From Prauserella isguenensis (GTDB lineage: Bacteria > Actinomycetota > Actinomycetes > Mycobacteriales > Pseudonocardiaceae): 64,000 nucleotides of DNA. The DNA lies in assembly GCF_014191605.1 (NCBI RefSeq), contig NZ_JACHWU010000001.1:558001-622000 (forward strand), in the 5' to 3' direction. The translations under genes and the position numbers were made by a program. Shown here in pieces: positions 34,129 through 43,421 of the stretch (positions within the stretch are counted from its first letter, which is position 1; each line of letters starts with the position of its first letter). Below the pieces are notes generated by a model, which was given only the letters and a program-made list of their open reading frames with translations, ran no database searches and was not told where the DNA came from.

Positions 34129-35613
34129 GTGTCCTGGCAGGAAGAGTTGCGCAAGCTGGACGAGGAGCTTGCAGCCGGCAGACTCTCCGCTGACGACTAC
34201 CGCGTGCGGCGCGACCAGGTGCTGTCGTCGGCCGTCACGCATGGTGACGAAGCCGCGGGCGCCGCTCAGGCTCAGACACCGGGGCAAGCACCCGGCCAGC
34301 CCGGCCAGACCCAGCAGCCCGGTCAGCCGGACCCGGCCCAGCAACAGCAGCCCCAGCAACAAGCGCAGCAACAGCAGCCGCCCCAGGCACAGCAGGCCCA
34401 GCCGCCCCAGGCACAGGCACCACAGCAGGCGCAGCAGCAGAACCCCCAGAAGCCCGAGCCGCAGAACCCGCAACAGCCCCAGCAGAACCCGCAGCAACCC
34501 CAGAACCCGCAACAGCCCCAGAACCCCCAGCAGCCGGCGAACCAGAACCAGGGCGGCGACGCCAGTTCGACGCAGGTCATCGCCCCGGTGACCCCGCCGC
34601 CCGGGCAGGCGGCCCAGCCGTCGCAGGCCGCCCAGCCGAATGGCGACCCCGAGGCCACGCAGGCGGTTCGCCCCTCGGACCCGGAGGCGACGCAGGCGGT
34701 CCGGCCCGGTGACGCCGAGGCCACGCAGGCCGTCCAGCCGGTGGCTCCGCCGCAGCCGCCGTACCAGCCGCAGGCCTCCCCCGCCGCGGGCTTCCCGCAG
34801 CCCGCGCAGGCGCAGCAGCCGTGGAACGCGCCCGAGGTCGACCAGAGCCCGCCGTGGGGCGGCGAGTTCCCGCCGGTCTCGCCCGGAAACTCGGCCGACT
34901 GGGGCCAGGGCCCCGAGGACTCGTTCGAGAGCGAGTCGAAGGGCGGCAAGGGCAAGATCTTCGCGATCCTCGGCGCCGTCGTGCTGCTGGCTGGTATCGC
35001 CACGGGCGCGTTCTTCCTGTTCGGCTCCGGTGACGCCGACAACCAGGCGGGTGGCGGCAACCAGGGTCAGCAGGGCGGTGGCGGCAACAGCAGCAGCCAG
35101 GCCCCGCCGCCGCAGGACGACATGCCACTCGAGGGCCAGCAGGGCGAGATCGAGGACAGCGCATCGCTCGACTCGTGGGACGACATCGCCAGCATCAACC
35201 TGCTCACCGACGACGAGTCGTCCGCCTACCAGAGCGCGGGCCCCGGCGAAGCCGAGTACGCCGTGTACCGGCACGACGGCGGCAAGGTCAAGACGGTCGT
35301 GCTCATGGTGAAGGTCGCCGACCAGGACGCCGCGTCGGCCGCGGTGGGCGAGCTGCGCGACATCCAGCTCAAGAACAACCAGAAGAACACGTCCGTCAAC
35401 GGCGTTCCCGGTTCGGTCCAGGTCACCGAGATCCAGCAGAAGAAGGACAAGGGCAAGGTCACCCAGCCCGCGACGATGCGTGCGCACTACCTGTCCGGCG
35501 ACGTGCTGGTGCGCATCGAGGGCTGGTCCGGCGAGGAGAAACTCGGCGCCATCCGGGACAAGTTCGAGGCGACGTTGAACACCCAGCTCGAGAACCTGCC
35601 CGCCGATGAGTGA
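34129..35613 (+). CDS. Gln/Pro-rich single-pass membrane protein (paralogue B)
   Basis: 494 residues from GTG 34129, six bases after AGGGGG. GTG 34126 is possible but too close. The N-terminal S-W-Q-E-E-L-R-K-L-D-E-E-L-A-A-G matches paralogue A. Next comes a Gln/Pro-rich stretch (about 45-145), three 11-residue D-P-E-A-T-Q-A-V-R-P repeats (Thr177, Thr188, Thr199), a membrane helix near 284-304 and an extracytoplasmic domain (about 340-494). The stop overlaps the start of the giant glycosyltransferase by 8 bp, so translation is coupled. The repeats resemble Ser/Thr-kinase sites read by FHA domains (inference). Confidence 0.85.
   Translation: MSWQEELRKLDEELAAGRLSADDYRVRRDQVLSSAVTHGDEAAGAAQAQTPGQAPGQPGQTQQPGQPDPAQQQQPQQQAQQQQPPQAQQAQPPQAQAPQQAQQQNPQKPEPQNPQQPQQNPQQPQNPQQPQNPQQPANQNQGGDASSTQVIAPVTPPPGQAAQPSQAAQPNGDPEATQAVRPSDPEATQAVRPGDAEATQAVQPVAPPQPPYQPQASPAAGFPQPAQAQQPWNAPEVDQSPPWGGEFPPVSPGNSADWGQGPEDSFESESKGGKGKIFAILGAVVLLAGIATGAFFLFGSGDADNQAGGGNQGQQGGGGNSSSQAPPPQDDMPLEGQQGEIEDSASLDSWDDIASINLLTDDESSAYQSAGPGEAEYAVYRHDGGKVKTVVLMVKVADQDAASAAVGELRDIQLKNNQKNTSVNGVPGSVQVTEIQQKKDKGKVTQPATMRAHYLSGDVLVRIEGWSGEEKLGAIRDKFEATLNTQLENLPADE
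34645..34743 (+). repeat. Three 33-bp in-frame repeats coding D-x-E-A-T-Q-A-V-x-P
   Basis: Three consecutive 33-bp units within paralogue B encode D-P-E-A-T-Q-A-V-R-P-S, D-P-E-A-T-Q-A-V-R-P-G and D-A-E-A-T-Q-A-V-Q-P-V. The codons differ between copies (ACG/GCG/GCC mixtures) while the residues stay, which suggests selection on the peptide rather than recent duplication. Confidence 0.85.
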
Positions 35614-38600
35614 GCCGACGCAGGCCAGCGGCGACCTGACCGTGGTCACCGCGTGCACCATCGTCGCCCGCAACTACCTGCCCGCGGCACGTGTGCTCGC
35701 CGCGTCGTACCTGAAGCACCATCCGGGGCACCAGTTCGTCGTCGGCGTCATCGACAGCGACCGCGGTATCGACACCACGGCCCCGGGCGACGACGAGACG
35801 GTCATCGACGGGATGCACATCGTCGGGCCGTCGGCGTTCGGGATCGACTCCGAAACGTACCTGCGCATGGCGACGGCGTACTCGATCACCGAGCTGGCGA
35901 CCGCCGTCAAGCCGTACCTGCTGCGTGAACTCCGGGCCAGCTCGTCGGTGGTGATCTACCTCGACCCGGACATCCAGGTGTTCTCGCCGATGCCGGAGGT
36001 CGCCGAGCTGGCCCTCGAGCACAGCATCGTGCTCACCCCGCACTTCACCGCGCCGCTCCCGCGCGACGGCAAGGAGCCCGACGACGCGGTCATCATGGGT
36101 ACCGGCATCTTCAACCTCGGGTTCGTCGGTGTCGGGCCGGGTTCGGAGGAGTTCCTCGAGTTCTGGGCGGGCAGGCTGCGGCAGGACGCGATCGTCGCGC
36201 CCGCCGAGCAGCTGTTCACCGATCAGCGCTGGGTCGACCAGGTGCCCGCGTTGTTCCGGCACGTGGTGCTCACCGACCCGGGCTTCAACGTCGCGTACTG
36301 GAACCTGCACGAACGCCCCGTCGAGCGCGCCGACGACGGCACGCTCACCGCGGGCGACCACCCGTTGCGATTCTTCCACTTCTCCGGGTACCGCCCCGAG
36401 AAGCCGTGGCTGCTGACGTTCCACTGCGCCCGCAACCCGCGGGTGCTGCTGTCGGACAACCCTGACCTGCGCGCCCTGTGCGACGCCTACGGTGCGGCGC
36501 TCAAGTCCTCCGGGTACGCCGAGACCCTGGACGCGATCCCGTACGGCTTCGCCACATTCGGCGACGGCACACCGCTGCCCGCGGGCTGCAGGCGACTGTT
36601 CCGCGACGGGTGGATCGCCGCCGAGACGCCGGACGAGACGGGCCGCGGCGCGGGCCGCCGCGAACCGATGCCGCCGCATGCCTACGGCGAGGACGGTGGC
36701 GAAGCGCTGCGCGCGTGGCTGTCGGCGCCCGCCGACCACGCGCAGGCCGCCGCAGGCCTGAACCGCATGACGATGGCGGTCTGGCGCGAGCGGACGGACC
36801 TGCAACTGGCGTTCCCGCACCCGACGGCTGCCGACGCCGAGGGATTCCGGGCCTGGTGCGACGGCTCCGGTGTCGCCGAACAGGTGCTGCCCGACTGGGC
36901 ACTGCCCCACCGGCAACCCGAGCCGCGCGAACCGGACGAGGACTTCGGCGTCAACCTCCTCGGCTACCTGACCGCGGAGCTCGGCCTCGGCGAGATGGGC
37001 CGCGTCATCCACGACGCGATCGTCGACGCGGGTGTCGAGGTGGCGTCCGTGGTCGAGGAGAAGGCGGTGTCGAACCGCACCGGCGTCCAGCGGCCCGCCA
37101 CGGTCGGCGACCCGCGGTTCCCGCTCAGCATCATCGCCGTCAACGCCGACCAGACACGCCTCGCAGCGTCGACGCACCCCGACGTCGTCCACGACCGGTA
37201 CCGCATCGGCCTGTGGGCCTGGGAGCTCGAGGACTTCCCCGAGTGGCAGCACGAGGCGTTCTCGATGGTCGACGAGGTGTGGACGGTCAGCGACTTCTGC
37301 CGCGACGCGTTCGCCGCCCACGCGCCCGTGCCGGTGAAGACCATTCCCGTGCCGGTGCGCGATCCGGGCCCGACCGCGCGCATGCGCAAGGCGGGCGATC
37401 CGACGCGGTTCCTGTACGCGTTCGACTTCAACAGTGTCGGCGAGCGCAAGAACCCGTGGGGTGCGGTCGAGGCGTTCCGGATCGCATTCGAGAGCCGCAC
37501 CGACGCGCGGCTCGTGCTCAAGACGATCAACGGCGACCTGCACCCGCAGGCCGCGGAACGCCTGCGCACGATGGTCGCCGACGACGCCCGCATCGAGCTC
37601 GTCGAGGGCTACCTCAGCGCCGGCGAGCTGGCCGACCTGTATGCCTCCGCCGACTGCTATGTGTCGCTGCACCGCAGTGAGGGCTTCGGGTTGACCGTCG
37701 CCGAGGCGATGGCGCGCGGCATGCCGGTGATCAGCACCGCGTACTCGAGCACCACGGAGTTCCTCGACGCCGACACCGGCTGGCCGATCCCGTACCGGCT
37801 GGTGTCGGTCGGCGACGACTGTGAGCCGTACCACCCCGGTGCGCTGTGGGCCGAGCCCGACGTCGACGCCGCGGCCGAGGCGATGCGCCAGGTCGCCGAC
37901 GTGCCCGCGGAGGCCTCCCGCCGGGGCCGCGCCGCCAGGGAACACATCCTGCGCACGCGATCGATGGAGACCGCGTCGAGGTGGTTGCGCACCGAGCTGG
38001 CACGCGCGCACCGAACGTGGCTCGACCGCCGCAGGGCCGCCGAGGAGACACCCGCGCCCGAGGACCCGTTGACGCCGATGCGGCAGTCCCGCGAGGCGCT
38101 GCGCTGGCGGCCCGAAACGGGGGCCGCCGCGCGCTCTCCGATCGCACCCGCGCTGCGGAAGGCCGTGCTGCGACTGCTGGACCACTACGACGTCCACCAG
38201 CGCAAGGTGCTCGGCACGCTGCAGGACGGGTCCGAAGCGACCATGCAGCGGTTGCTCGGCCGGATCGAAGCGCTCGAACGGTCCGTGGAGGCGACGTCGA
38301 GCGACGCCGCGGAGGCGCGCGAGGCGGCCCGCAGGCAGGAGAAACGGGCCGAGCAGCTGCGCCGCACCGTGGACGAGCTGCGCCAGGCCGAGACCGTCGG
38401 CGTCGACGAGTTCCGCAGCAGCAGGGCCGACATCGGGAAGGTCGCCGACCGGCTCGCGCACCTGTCGGCCGACGTCGACCGGCGGCACGAGGCGATGCAC
38501 GAACTGATCCAGGCGCGGGACCAGCGGTTCGACAACGACGAGCACGCCCTCCAGCGGCTCGGCCGCGACCTCGAGGCGGTGCTGGAGGCGGCACGGCTCG

Positions 38601-39385
38601 TGCACGCCCCCATCCCCGAGGGCGGCGACGTCGTCGTGTGCGACGCCGGTGCGCTGCTGCTGCCCGTCGACGACGTGATGCTGCCGTGGATCCGCCACCA
38701 CCGGTCGTGGGAACGCGACGAGGCACAGCTGTTGACGCAGCTCGCGCAGCGGCGGCCGGGCGCGTTCCTGGACCTCGGCGCCCACGTCGGCTATCACACG
38801 TTGAGCCTGCTGCGGTCGTCACCGGCCGTCACGAACGTCGTCGCCGTCGAGGCCGATCCGACGAACGCGGAGTACCTGCGCCGCAACCTGGCCGTGAACC
38901 TGCCGAAGGACCGTTCGGGACTGGTCAGCGTGCTGGAAGCGGCCGCATGGGACGGCGACGGCAACCTCGTGCTGGCCCACCCCGACGAGCGCAACAGCGG
39001 CGACCACCGGGTCCGCGAACCGGACGGCACGGCCGGACTCATGGTTCACGCCGTGCGGCTCGACGGCCACACCGACGTGCTGCGGCAGCCGGTGGGCCTG
39101 GTCAAGACCGACCTGCAGGGTCGCGACCATCGGGCGCTCGCCGGGTTGCAGGAGACCCTCGAGCGGGACCGGCCGGACGTGCTGTGCGAGTTCTCGCCGG
39201 AGGCGATCGAGGAGTTCGGCGACGACCCGATCGCCGTGCTGAGCGCCTACCGGAAGTGGGGATACCAGCCGGTCGAACTGCTCGCCGACGGCACGCTCGC
39301 CGACGACGAGCCGGACGACACACTCGTCCACCGCGCCCGCATGGACCAGCGCGGCTTCACCACCCTCTGGCTCCGCCCCCAGTAA
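35606..39385 (+). CDS. Trimodular glycosyltransferase - glycosyltransferase - coiled coil - FkbM methyltransferase
   Basis: 1259 residues. Module 1 (about 10-330) is a GT8-like nucleotide-sugar transferase with D-P-D (Y-L-D-P-D-I-Q-V) as metal site. Module 2 (about 446-815) is a GT4-type glycosyltransferase, with N-L-L-G-Y-L-T-A-E-L-G-L-G-E opening it and S-E-G-F-G-L-T-V-A-E-A-M near 689. Then comes a heptad-rich coiled coil (about 870-1000). Module 4 (about 1020-1259) is an FkbM-type methyltransferase with F-L-D-L-G-A-H-V-G-Y-H-T near 1053. It should build and methylate a surface glycan at the inner membrane face. ATG 35606 overlaps paralogue B, implying coupled synthesis. No signal peptide is seen. 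Confidence 0.92.
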   Translation: MSEPTQASGDLTVVTACTIVARNYLPAARVLAASYLKHHPGHQFVVGVIDSDRGIDTTAPGDDETVIDGMHIVGPSAFGIDSETYLRMATAYSITELATAVKPYLLRELRASSSVVIYLDPDIQVFSPMPEVAELALEHSIVLTPHFTAPLPRDGKEPDDAVIMGTGIFNLGFVGVGPGSEEFLEFWAGRLRQDAIVAPAEQLFTDQRWVDQVPALFRHVVLTDPGFNVAYWNLHERPVERADDGTLTAGDHPLRFFHFSGYRPEKPWLLTFHCARNPRVLLSDNPDLRALCDAYGAALKSSGYAETLDAIPYGFATFGDGTPLPAGCRRLFRDGWIAAETPDETGRGAGRREPMPPHAYGEDGGEALRAWLSAPADHAQAAAGLNRMTMAVWRERTDLQLAFPHPTAADAEGFRAWCDGSGVAEQVLPDWALPHRQPEPREPDEDFGVNLLGYLTAELGLGEMGRVIHDAIVDAGVEVASVVEEKAVSNRTGVQRPATVGDPRFPLSIIAVNADQTRLAASTHPDVVHDRYRIGLWAWELEDFPEWQHEAFSMVDEVWTVSDFCRDAFAAHAPVPVKTIPVPVRDPGPTARMRKAGDPTRFLYAFDFNSVGERKNPWGAVEAFRIAFESRTDARLVLKTINGDLHPQAAERLRTMVADDARIELVEGYLSAGELADLYASADCYVSLHRSEGFGLTVAEAMARGMPVISTAYSSTTEFLDADTGWPIPYRLVSVGDDCEPYHPGALWAEPDVDAAAEAMRQVADVPAEASRRGRAAREHILRTRSMETASRWLRTELARAHRTWLDRRRAAEETPAPEDPLTPMRQSREALRWRPETGAAARSPIAPALRKAVLRLLDHYDVHQRKVLGTLQDGSEATMQRLLGRIEALERSVEATSSDAAEAREAARRQEKRAEQLRRTVDELRQAETVGVDEFRSSRADIGKVADRLAHLSADVDRRHEAMHELIQARDQRFDNDEHALQRLGRDLEAVLEAARLVHAPIPEGGDVVVCDAGALLLPVDDVMLPWIRHHRSWERDEAQLLTQLAQRRPGAFLDLGAHVGYHTLSLLRSSPAVTNVVAVEADPTNAEYLRRNLAVNLPKDRSGLVSVLEAAAWDGDGNLVLAHPDERNSGDHRVREPDGTAGLMVHAVRLDGHTDVLRQPVGLVKTDLQGRDHRALAGLQETLERDRPDVLCEFSPEAIEEFGDDPIAVLSAYRKWGYQPVELLADGTLADDEPDDTLVHRARMDQRGFTTLWLRPQ

Positions 39386-39459
39386 TCCTCTGTAGGCGGG
39401 TTCGTGCCCCCGGTTCGTGACGCCCACGTGCGCGGAATCGTTACGCCGCGTCGACGTCG

Positions 39460-40629
39460 CTACGGGTTGAGCTCGGCGTACGCCAGCAGGTAGGCGCCCC
39501 ACCAGGCGCCTGCGACACACGCGAGGGACAGCACGACCGCCGACACCCATCGCGGCACGCGGGCCAGCAGGAACGCCACCGGGACGGCGAGCGTGATCGC
39601 GGGCAGCAGGAACCGGGCCCGGCAGTTCCAGAACGCGCCCGTGCCGAGCGCCGAGGCCATCATCGCCGCGGTGTAGACGTGTGCGGGCAGCGGAATCGAC
39701 CGAACGAACCACGACGCGACGAGCAGCCCGACGCTCACGACGACGACCGCGGCGAGAATCACCGACCACATGGGCTCGTCGCCGGACACCACCCTGCCGA
39801 GGGTGATCCAGGTGAGCTCGCCGCCGTCGAAGCCCATGTGCCAGGCGTGCTCCTGGATCCAGAACCACGCGTCGAGGCGACCGCCGCGCCACGCGACGTA
39901 CAGCAGGTAGGCGGCCAGTCCCAGCGGTGCGAGCAGCGCGGCGGCCCAGGGGCGCCAGCCGTCACGGCGGCGTGCGATCGCGATCAGCGCCGCGACGCCG
40001 ACGGCCGCGATGAGCGCCACCGCGGTACTTCGCGACAGGCCCGCGAACAGTGTCAATCCGCCCGCGGCCACCCACTGCCGCCGTTCGAGCGCCAGCAACG
40101 TCCACACCGCGATGGCCACGAACAGCGACTCGGAGTAACCCATACGCAGCACGATCGCGCCGGGCGCGACCGCCCAGAGCACAGCCATGAGGTTGCCGAC
40201 GCGCGGACCTCCGAGGCGTGTGCCGAACACGTGCAGTCCCCACGCGGCAACTCCCCCCGCGAGCAGCGACACCAGCAGCAACGCGGCCGCCGCGGGCATG
40301 CCGAACAGCCCGAACACCGACGCCAGCGCGGGCAACAGCGGGAAGAACGCGAGGCTGACCGGTTCGGGGTTGCCGTCGGCGTCGAGGAGGACGTCCTGAC
40401 GGTAGCCGTGCTCGGCGATCTCGGCGTACCAGTGGACGTCGTAGCTGCCGACCAGTTCCGTGAACGACACGCCCGCGCGGTCGGCGACGAGCGCGATGAC
40501 GACGTACGAGACGACCTGGACCGCGTAGAACGCCGTCAGCGCGGGCAGCACCGGCCGGAGCGCGTGCCACGCCCGCTGGCGAAGTGTCGCGGGCGCCGCC
40601 GTCGGGAGCGCGGCGGTCGTGTCGGTCAT
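39460..40629 (-). CDS. PIG-V-like multi-TM mannosyltransferase
   Basis: 389 residues from ATG 40629 (GTG 40641 adds four residues, and neither has a clear ribosome site). About 9-10 membrane helices. The first outside loop reads G-S-Y-D-V-H-W-Y-A-E-I-A-E-H-G-Y, the acidic W/Y motif of PIG-V/GT-C transferases, followed by L-A-F-F-P-L-L-P-A-L. It is expected to use a polyprenyl-phosphate sugar and act on the outer face. Convergent with the trimodular gene, it may add sugars to the same glycan. Confidence 0.85.
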   Translation of the reverse strand: MTDTTAALPTAAPATLRQRAWHALRPVLPALTAFYAVQVVSYVVIALVADRAGVSFTELVGSYDVHWYAEIAEHGYRQDVLLDADGNPEPVSLAFFPLLPALASVFGLFGMPAAAALLLVSLLAGGVAAWGLHVFGTRLGGPRVGNLMAVLWAVAPGAIVLRMGYSESLFVAIAVWTLLALERRQWVAAGGLTLFAGLSRSTAVALIAAVGVAALIAIARRRDGWRPWAAALLAPLGLAAYLLYVAWRGGRLDAWFWIQEHAWHMGFDGGELTWITLGRVVSGDEPMWSVILAAVVVVSVGLLVASWFVRSIPLPAHVYTAAMMASALGTGAFWNCRARFLLPAITLAVPVAFLLARVPRWVSAVVLSLACVAGAWWGAYLLAYAELNP

Positions 40630-40793
40630 GCGCGGCGTCACAGCTCATCGGTCGGACGGGGATTCCACAGCCATGCTAACTGCGGATACGCTGCCGTTTG
40701 CCCGATTCACCGTTGGAGTGAACCAGAGCACCGGAGGTCGTCGCAGCCGGGAACGGGAGGATCGGCAGGGACACAGAGCGGCACGCTGAGGGG

Positions 40794-42881
40794 GTGAGTG
40801 CGTTGGACAGGACGTCGCGCGCTCGGCCGAAGCCGCTCGAAGGCGACGACAAGACCCGCATCTCGTTCGTCGACATGGGCCGTGCGATCGCGGCGCTGCT
40901 GGTGGTCTACTCCCATATCGCCCACCCGTGGGTGCAGGTGAAGGGCGAGAACGCGCCGGTCATCGAGTTCGTGGAGACCTTCAGCAGCGAACCGATGCGC
41001 ATGGCCACCCAGGGCATCGGCCAGGTCGCGGTGCCGTTCTTCTTCCTGGTCAGCGGGTTCATCGTGACCCCGATCGCGATCCGCCAGGGGTACCGGAAGT
41101 TCGCGCTCAACCGGTTCATCCGCGTGTACGCGCCACTTCTGTTCGTACTGTTGTTGACGTCGGCCGCGCTGTGGGCGGGACTGGAACCGCAGTCGACGGG
41201 CCAGTCGCAGGAGCTGACGCCGTGGACGATGTTCACCAACTGGACCCTGGTGAACTACATCCTGTATCCGCAGGTCGTCCTCATGCCGGTGGCCTGGACC
41301 ATGATCATCGAGATCCTCTTCTACCTGATCCTGCTGGCGCTGCTGCCGGTACTGCGGCGGGCGGTGTGGCTGGCGATCGGCATCGAGCTGACGTTCGTGT
41401 TCGTCGTGCTGTCGAGCCGCAGCGAGCTGAACGAGTCGTGGTCGCTGTTCGCGGTCAACGTGTCGTACCTGCCGATCCTGATCATCGGTCAGATCATCTG
41501 GGCGACGACGTCGAAGAAGATCCCGCTGTGGGCGGGCGGCGGGCTCGGCGCGCTGGCGTGGATGCTGTACGTGTACGCCGACATCATCGACGTCGGGCGC
41601 ATCGACGACTCGTACAACCTCGCGATGTCGATCGCCGTGATGTTCTTCCTGATGGGCTACTTCGCCGAACCGAAGCTGCGACAGTTCCGCTTCTGGACGG
41701 CCATGTCGGAGCGCTCGTACTCCATCTATCTGCTGCACGGACTGGGCATCTTCGTCACCCTCGGCCTGCTGCGCCCGACGGTGCCGTTCGCCATCGCGCT
41801 CCCGGTCTCCCTGCTGGTCACGGCGGCGCTGGTCGAGGTCAGCTACCGCGGTGTGGAACGACCGAGCCACGATCTGGCCCGAAGACTGTCACGCCGCGTG
41901 GGCAACGGCGTGGGACGCGGATCCGGTACTGGTGACGCGTCGGACGGTGCTTCGGGTGGCGCCGGCGTGGACGAGTCCCGACGCGAGGACGCCGACGCCG
42001 GAGCCGGACCGCCGAGTGCCGACACCGCCGAGCCGACCGTGCGGCTCCCGGCCGATCACGGCGGCGCGGGGCGGTCCGAGCGCCGCCGTCCCAGCGGCCC
42101 GGAGTCGCTGCCCTCGGAGTCGTTGTCGTCGGGTCCCCAGTCGTCGGAGTCGTTGTCGTCGGGTCCCCAGTCGCCGGGGCCCCTGTCGTCGGAGCCGCTG
42201 GCCTCGAGGTCGCTGTCGGAACCGGCGCCTGTCGACCCGACCCGCTCTCAGCCGCCACGACCGGGCCGGCCGGGACCGCCACAGTCGCAGGCGGAGGGTC
42301 GGCGCTCGGAGCCTGCGCGCCCGGAGCCGCCGGGAACCGATCGTAGGTTCCGGGAACCGCGACCGCCGCGGAACGGACCGCGGTCCGCACCCGAGCCGTC
42401 TCCAGACCATCACGGCCGCGGCGCCGATCCTCACCTCAACGGACGCGGTGGCCCGGGCGACCATCCCGATGCTCGGCCTCGGCCTCGCCCTCGACCGGAC
42501 GGAGCCGAGCCGGTCGCGAACCGCCGCCCGGAACCACCTCCGGACGGGTCCCCGCAGCCGCAACGGTGGCACCCACAGCAGGCTCCGGGCCCCGGTGCCG
42601 ATCCGCGCTGGGAGCAGCCGCGGGCAACCCGCGCGCCCGGATCCTGGCCGGCCGAACGTCCCGACCGGCCGAAGGAGGAACGAAACGGGTCGGAACACGC
42701 CGGCCCCGGGCAGGCACAGCAACGACCGGAACGGATGTCACAGCCACGCCCGCCGGGACCCGAACCGCACCCCCGGCCACCCCGTAGGCCGCCGCGACAA
42801 TCGCCTGAGGATCCGTCTGACGAACGTCGGGTTCCGCCCCGACGTCCGGACGGCGACGACGGTCCGCGGCATGCTCGTTGA
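40794..42881 (+). CDS. Acyltransferase-3 family membrane protein with 300-residue disordered tail
   Basis: 695 residues from GTG 40794. TTG 40803 is better placed behind GAGGGG and may be the true start. The first 365 residues form the acyltransferase-3 fold: F-V-D-M-G-R-A-I-A-A-L-L-V-V-Y-S-H with the catalytic-type His, F-F-F-L-V-S-G-F-I near 83-91 and about ten helices. It would O-acylate a surface sugar. The rest is Pro/Arg/Ser/Gly-rich, disordered and cytoplasmic, with an internal 30-bp repeat. The long tail is unusual for the family. Third-position GC stays high, so it is real coding sequence. Confidence 0.88.
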   Translation: MSALDRTSRARPKPLEGDDKTRISFVDMGRAIAALLVVYSHIAHPWVQVKGENAPVIEFVETFSSEPMRMATQGIGQVAVPFFFLVSGFIVTPIAIRQGYRKFALNRFIRVYAPLLFVLLLTSAALWAGLEPQSTGQSQELTPWTMFTNWTLVNYILYPQVVLMPVAWTMIIEILFYLILLALLPVLRRAVWLAIGIELTFVFVVLSSRSELNESWSLFAVNVSYLPILIIGQIIWATTSKKIPLWAGGGLGALAWMLYVYADIIDVGRIDDSYNLAMSIAVMFFLMGYFAEPKLRQFRFWTAMSERSYSIYLLHGLGIFVTLGLLRPTVPFAIALPVSLLVTAALVEVSYRGVERPSHDLARRLSRRVGNGVGRGSGTGDASDGASGGAGVDESRREDADAGAGPPSADTAEPTVRLPADHGGAGRSERRRPSGPESLPSESLSSGPQSSESLSSGPQSPGPLSSEPLASRSLSEPAPVDPTRSQPPRPGRPGPPQSQAEGRRSEPARPEPPGTDRRFREPRPPRNGPRSAPEPSPDHHGRGADPHLNGRGGPGDHPDARPRPRPRPDGAEPVANRRPEPPPDGSPQPQRWHPQQAPGPGADPRWEQPRATRAPGSWPAERPDRPKEERNGSEHAGPGQAQQRPERMSQPRPPGPEPHPRPPRRPPRQSPEDPSDERRVPPRRPDGDDGPRHAR
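42114..42173 (+). repeat. Two 30-bp direct repeats in the acyltransferase tail
   Basis: TCGGAGTCGTTGTCGTCGGG is the first part of a 30-bp unit present at 42114-42143 and 42144-42173, encoding S-E-S-L-S-S-G-P-Q-S. Degenerate copies flank it, which suggests that the disordered tail grows by slippage. Confidence 0.8.
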
Positions 42882-42962
42882 CGCGACGCCGGGGGCCTGC
42901 CGACGAACCCGCTGACCGGCGATGATGGGAACAAACCCGCCGGGCGAGCACGAGGAGTGGCC

Positions 42963-43316
42963 ATGACCCTGTACACGCGGTGGCTCGACGAACTGTGGAA
43001 CGGCGACCTCGACGACCTGGAATCGATCGCGGCGCGGATCGTTGCCCGCGACTTCGTCGGCCACTGGCCGGGGCGCCCCGCACTGGTCAACGGCCCCGAT
43101 CAACTGGCGGCCGTGATTCGTGAGGGCCGCGGGATGTTCGACGAGCTCACATTCGCCCTCGACGTCGGACCGATCGTCGACGGTGACCTGATCAGCGCCC
43201 GCTGGGTCGCCCACGGCCACCGGAAGGGAACGCCGGCCGAATTCCACGGCCACGACGTCCTCCGCCACGACGGCCGCGTGTTCGTCGAGTACTGGGTGAT
43301 CGCCGAAACGCCGTGA
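42963..43316 (+). CDS. SnoaL-like / NTF2-fold protein
   Basis: 117 residues from ATG 42963 with GAGGAG five bases before. The pattern L-Y-T-R-W-L-D-E-L-W-N-G-D-L with F-V-G-H-W-P-G-R-P and the later V-A-H-G-H-R-K-G-T-P and F-H-G-H-D-V-L-R motifs fit SnoaL-like polyketide-cyclase folds. Substrate unknown. The gene stands 81 bp after the acyltransferase. Confidence 0.8.
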   Translation: MTLYTRWLDELWNGDLDDLESIAARIVARDFVGHWPGRPALVNGPDQLAAVIREGRGMFDELTFALDVGPIVDGDLISARWVAHGHRKGTPAEFHGHDVLRHDGRVFVEYWVIAETP

Positions 43317-43421
43317 CCCGCGTGCCTGACCGCACCATGACCCGCGGAACCGGGCGTGGCGCCGGTCGCGCGATGACTGGCCACGCCGTGGAACACCGGC
43401 GCCCACGCCGACTCGGCTGAA

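Noticed and set aside
35459-38797. 1112-codon minus-strand open frame opposite the trimodular glycosyltransferase
   Set aside because: Repetitive Arg/Val/Gly sequence, no recognisable motif, no ribosome site. The plus strand carries four recognisable modules.
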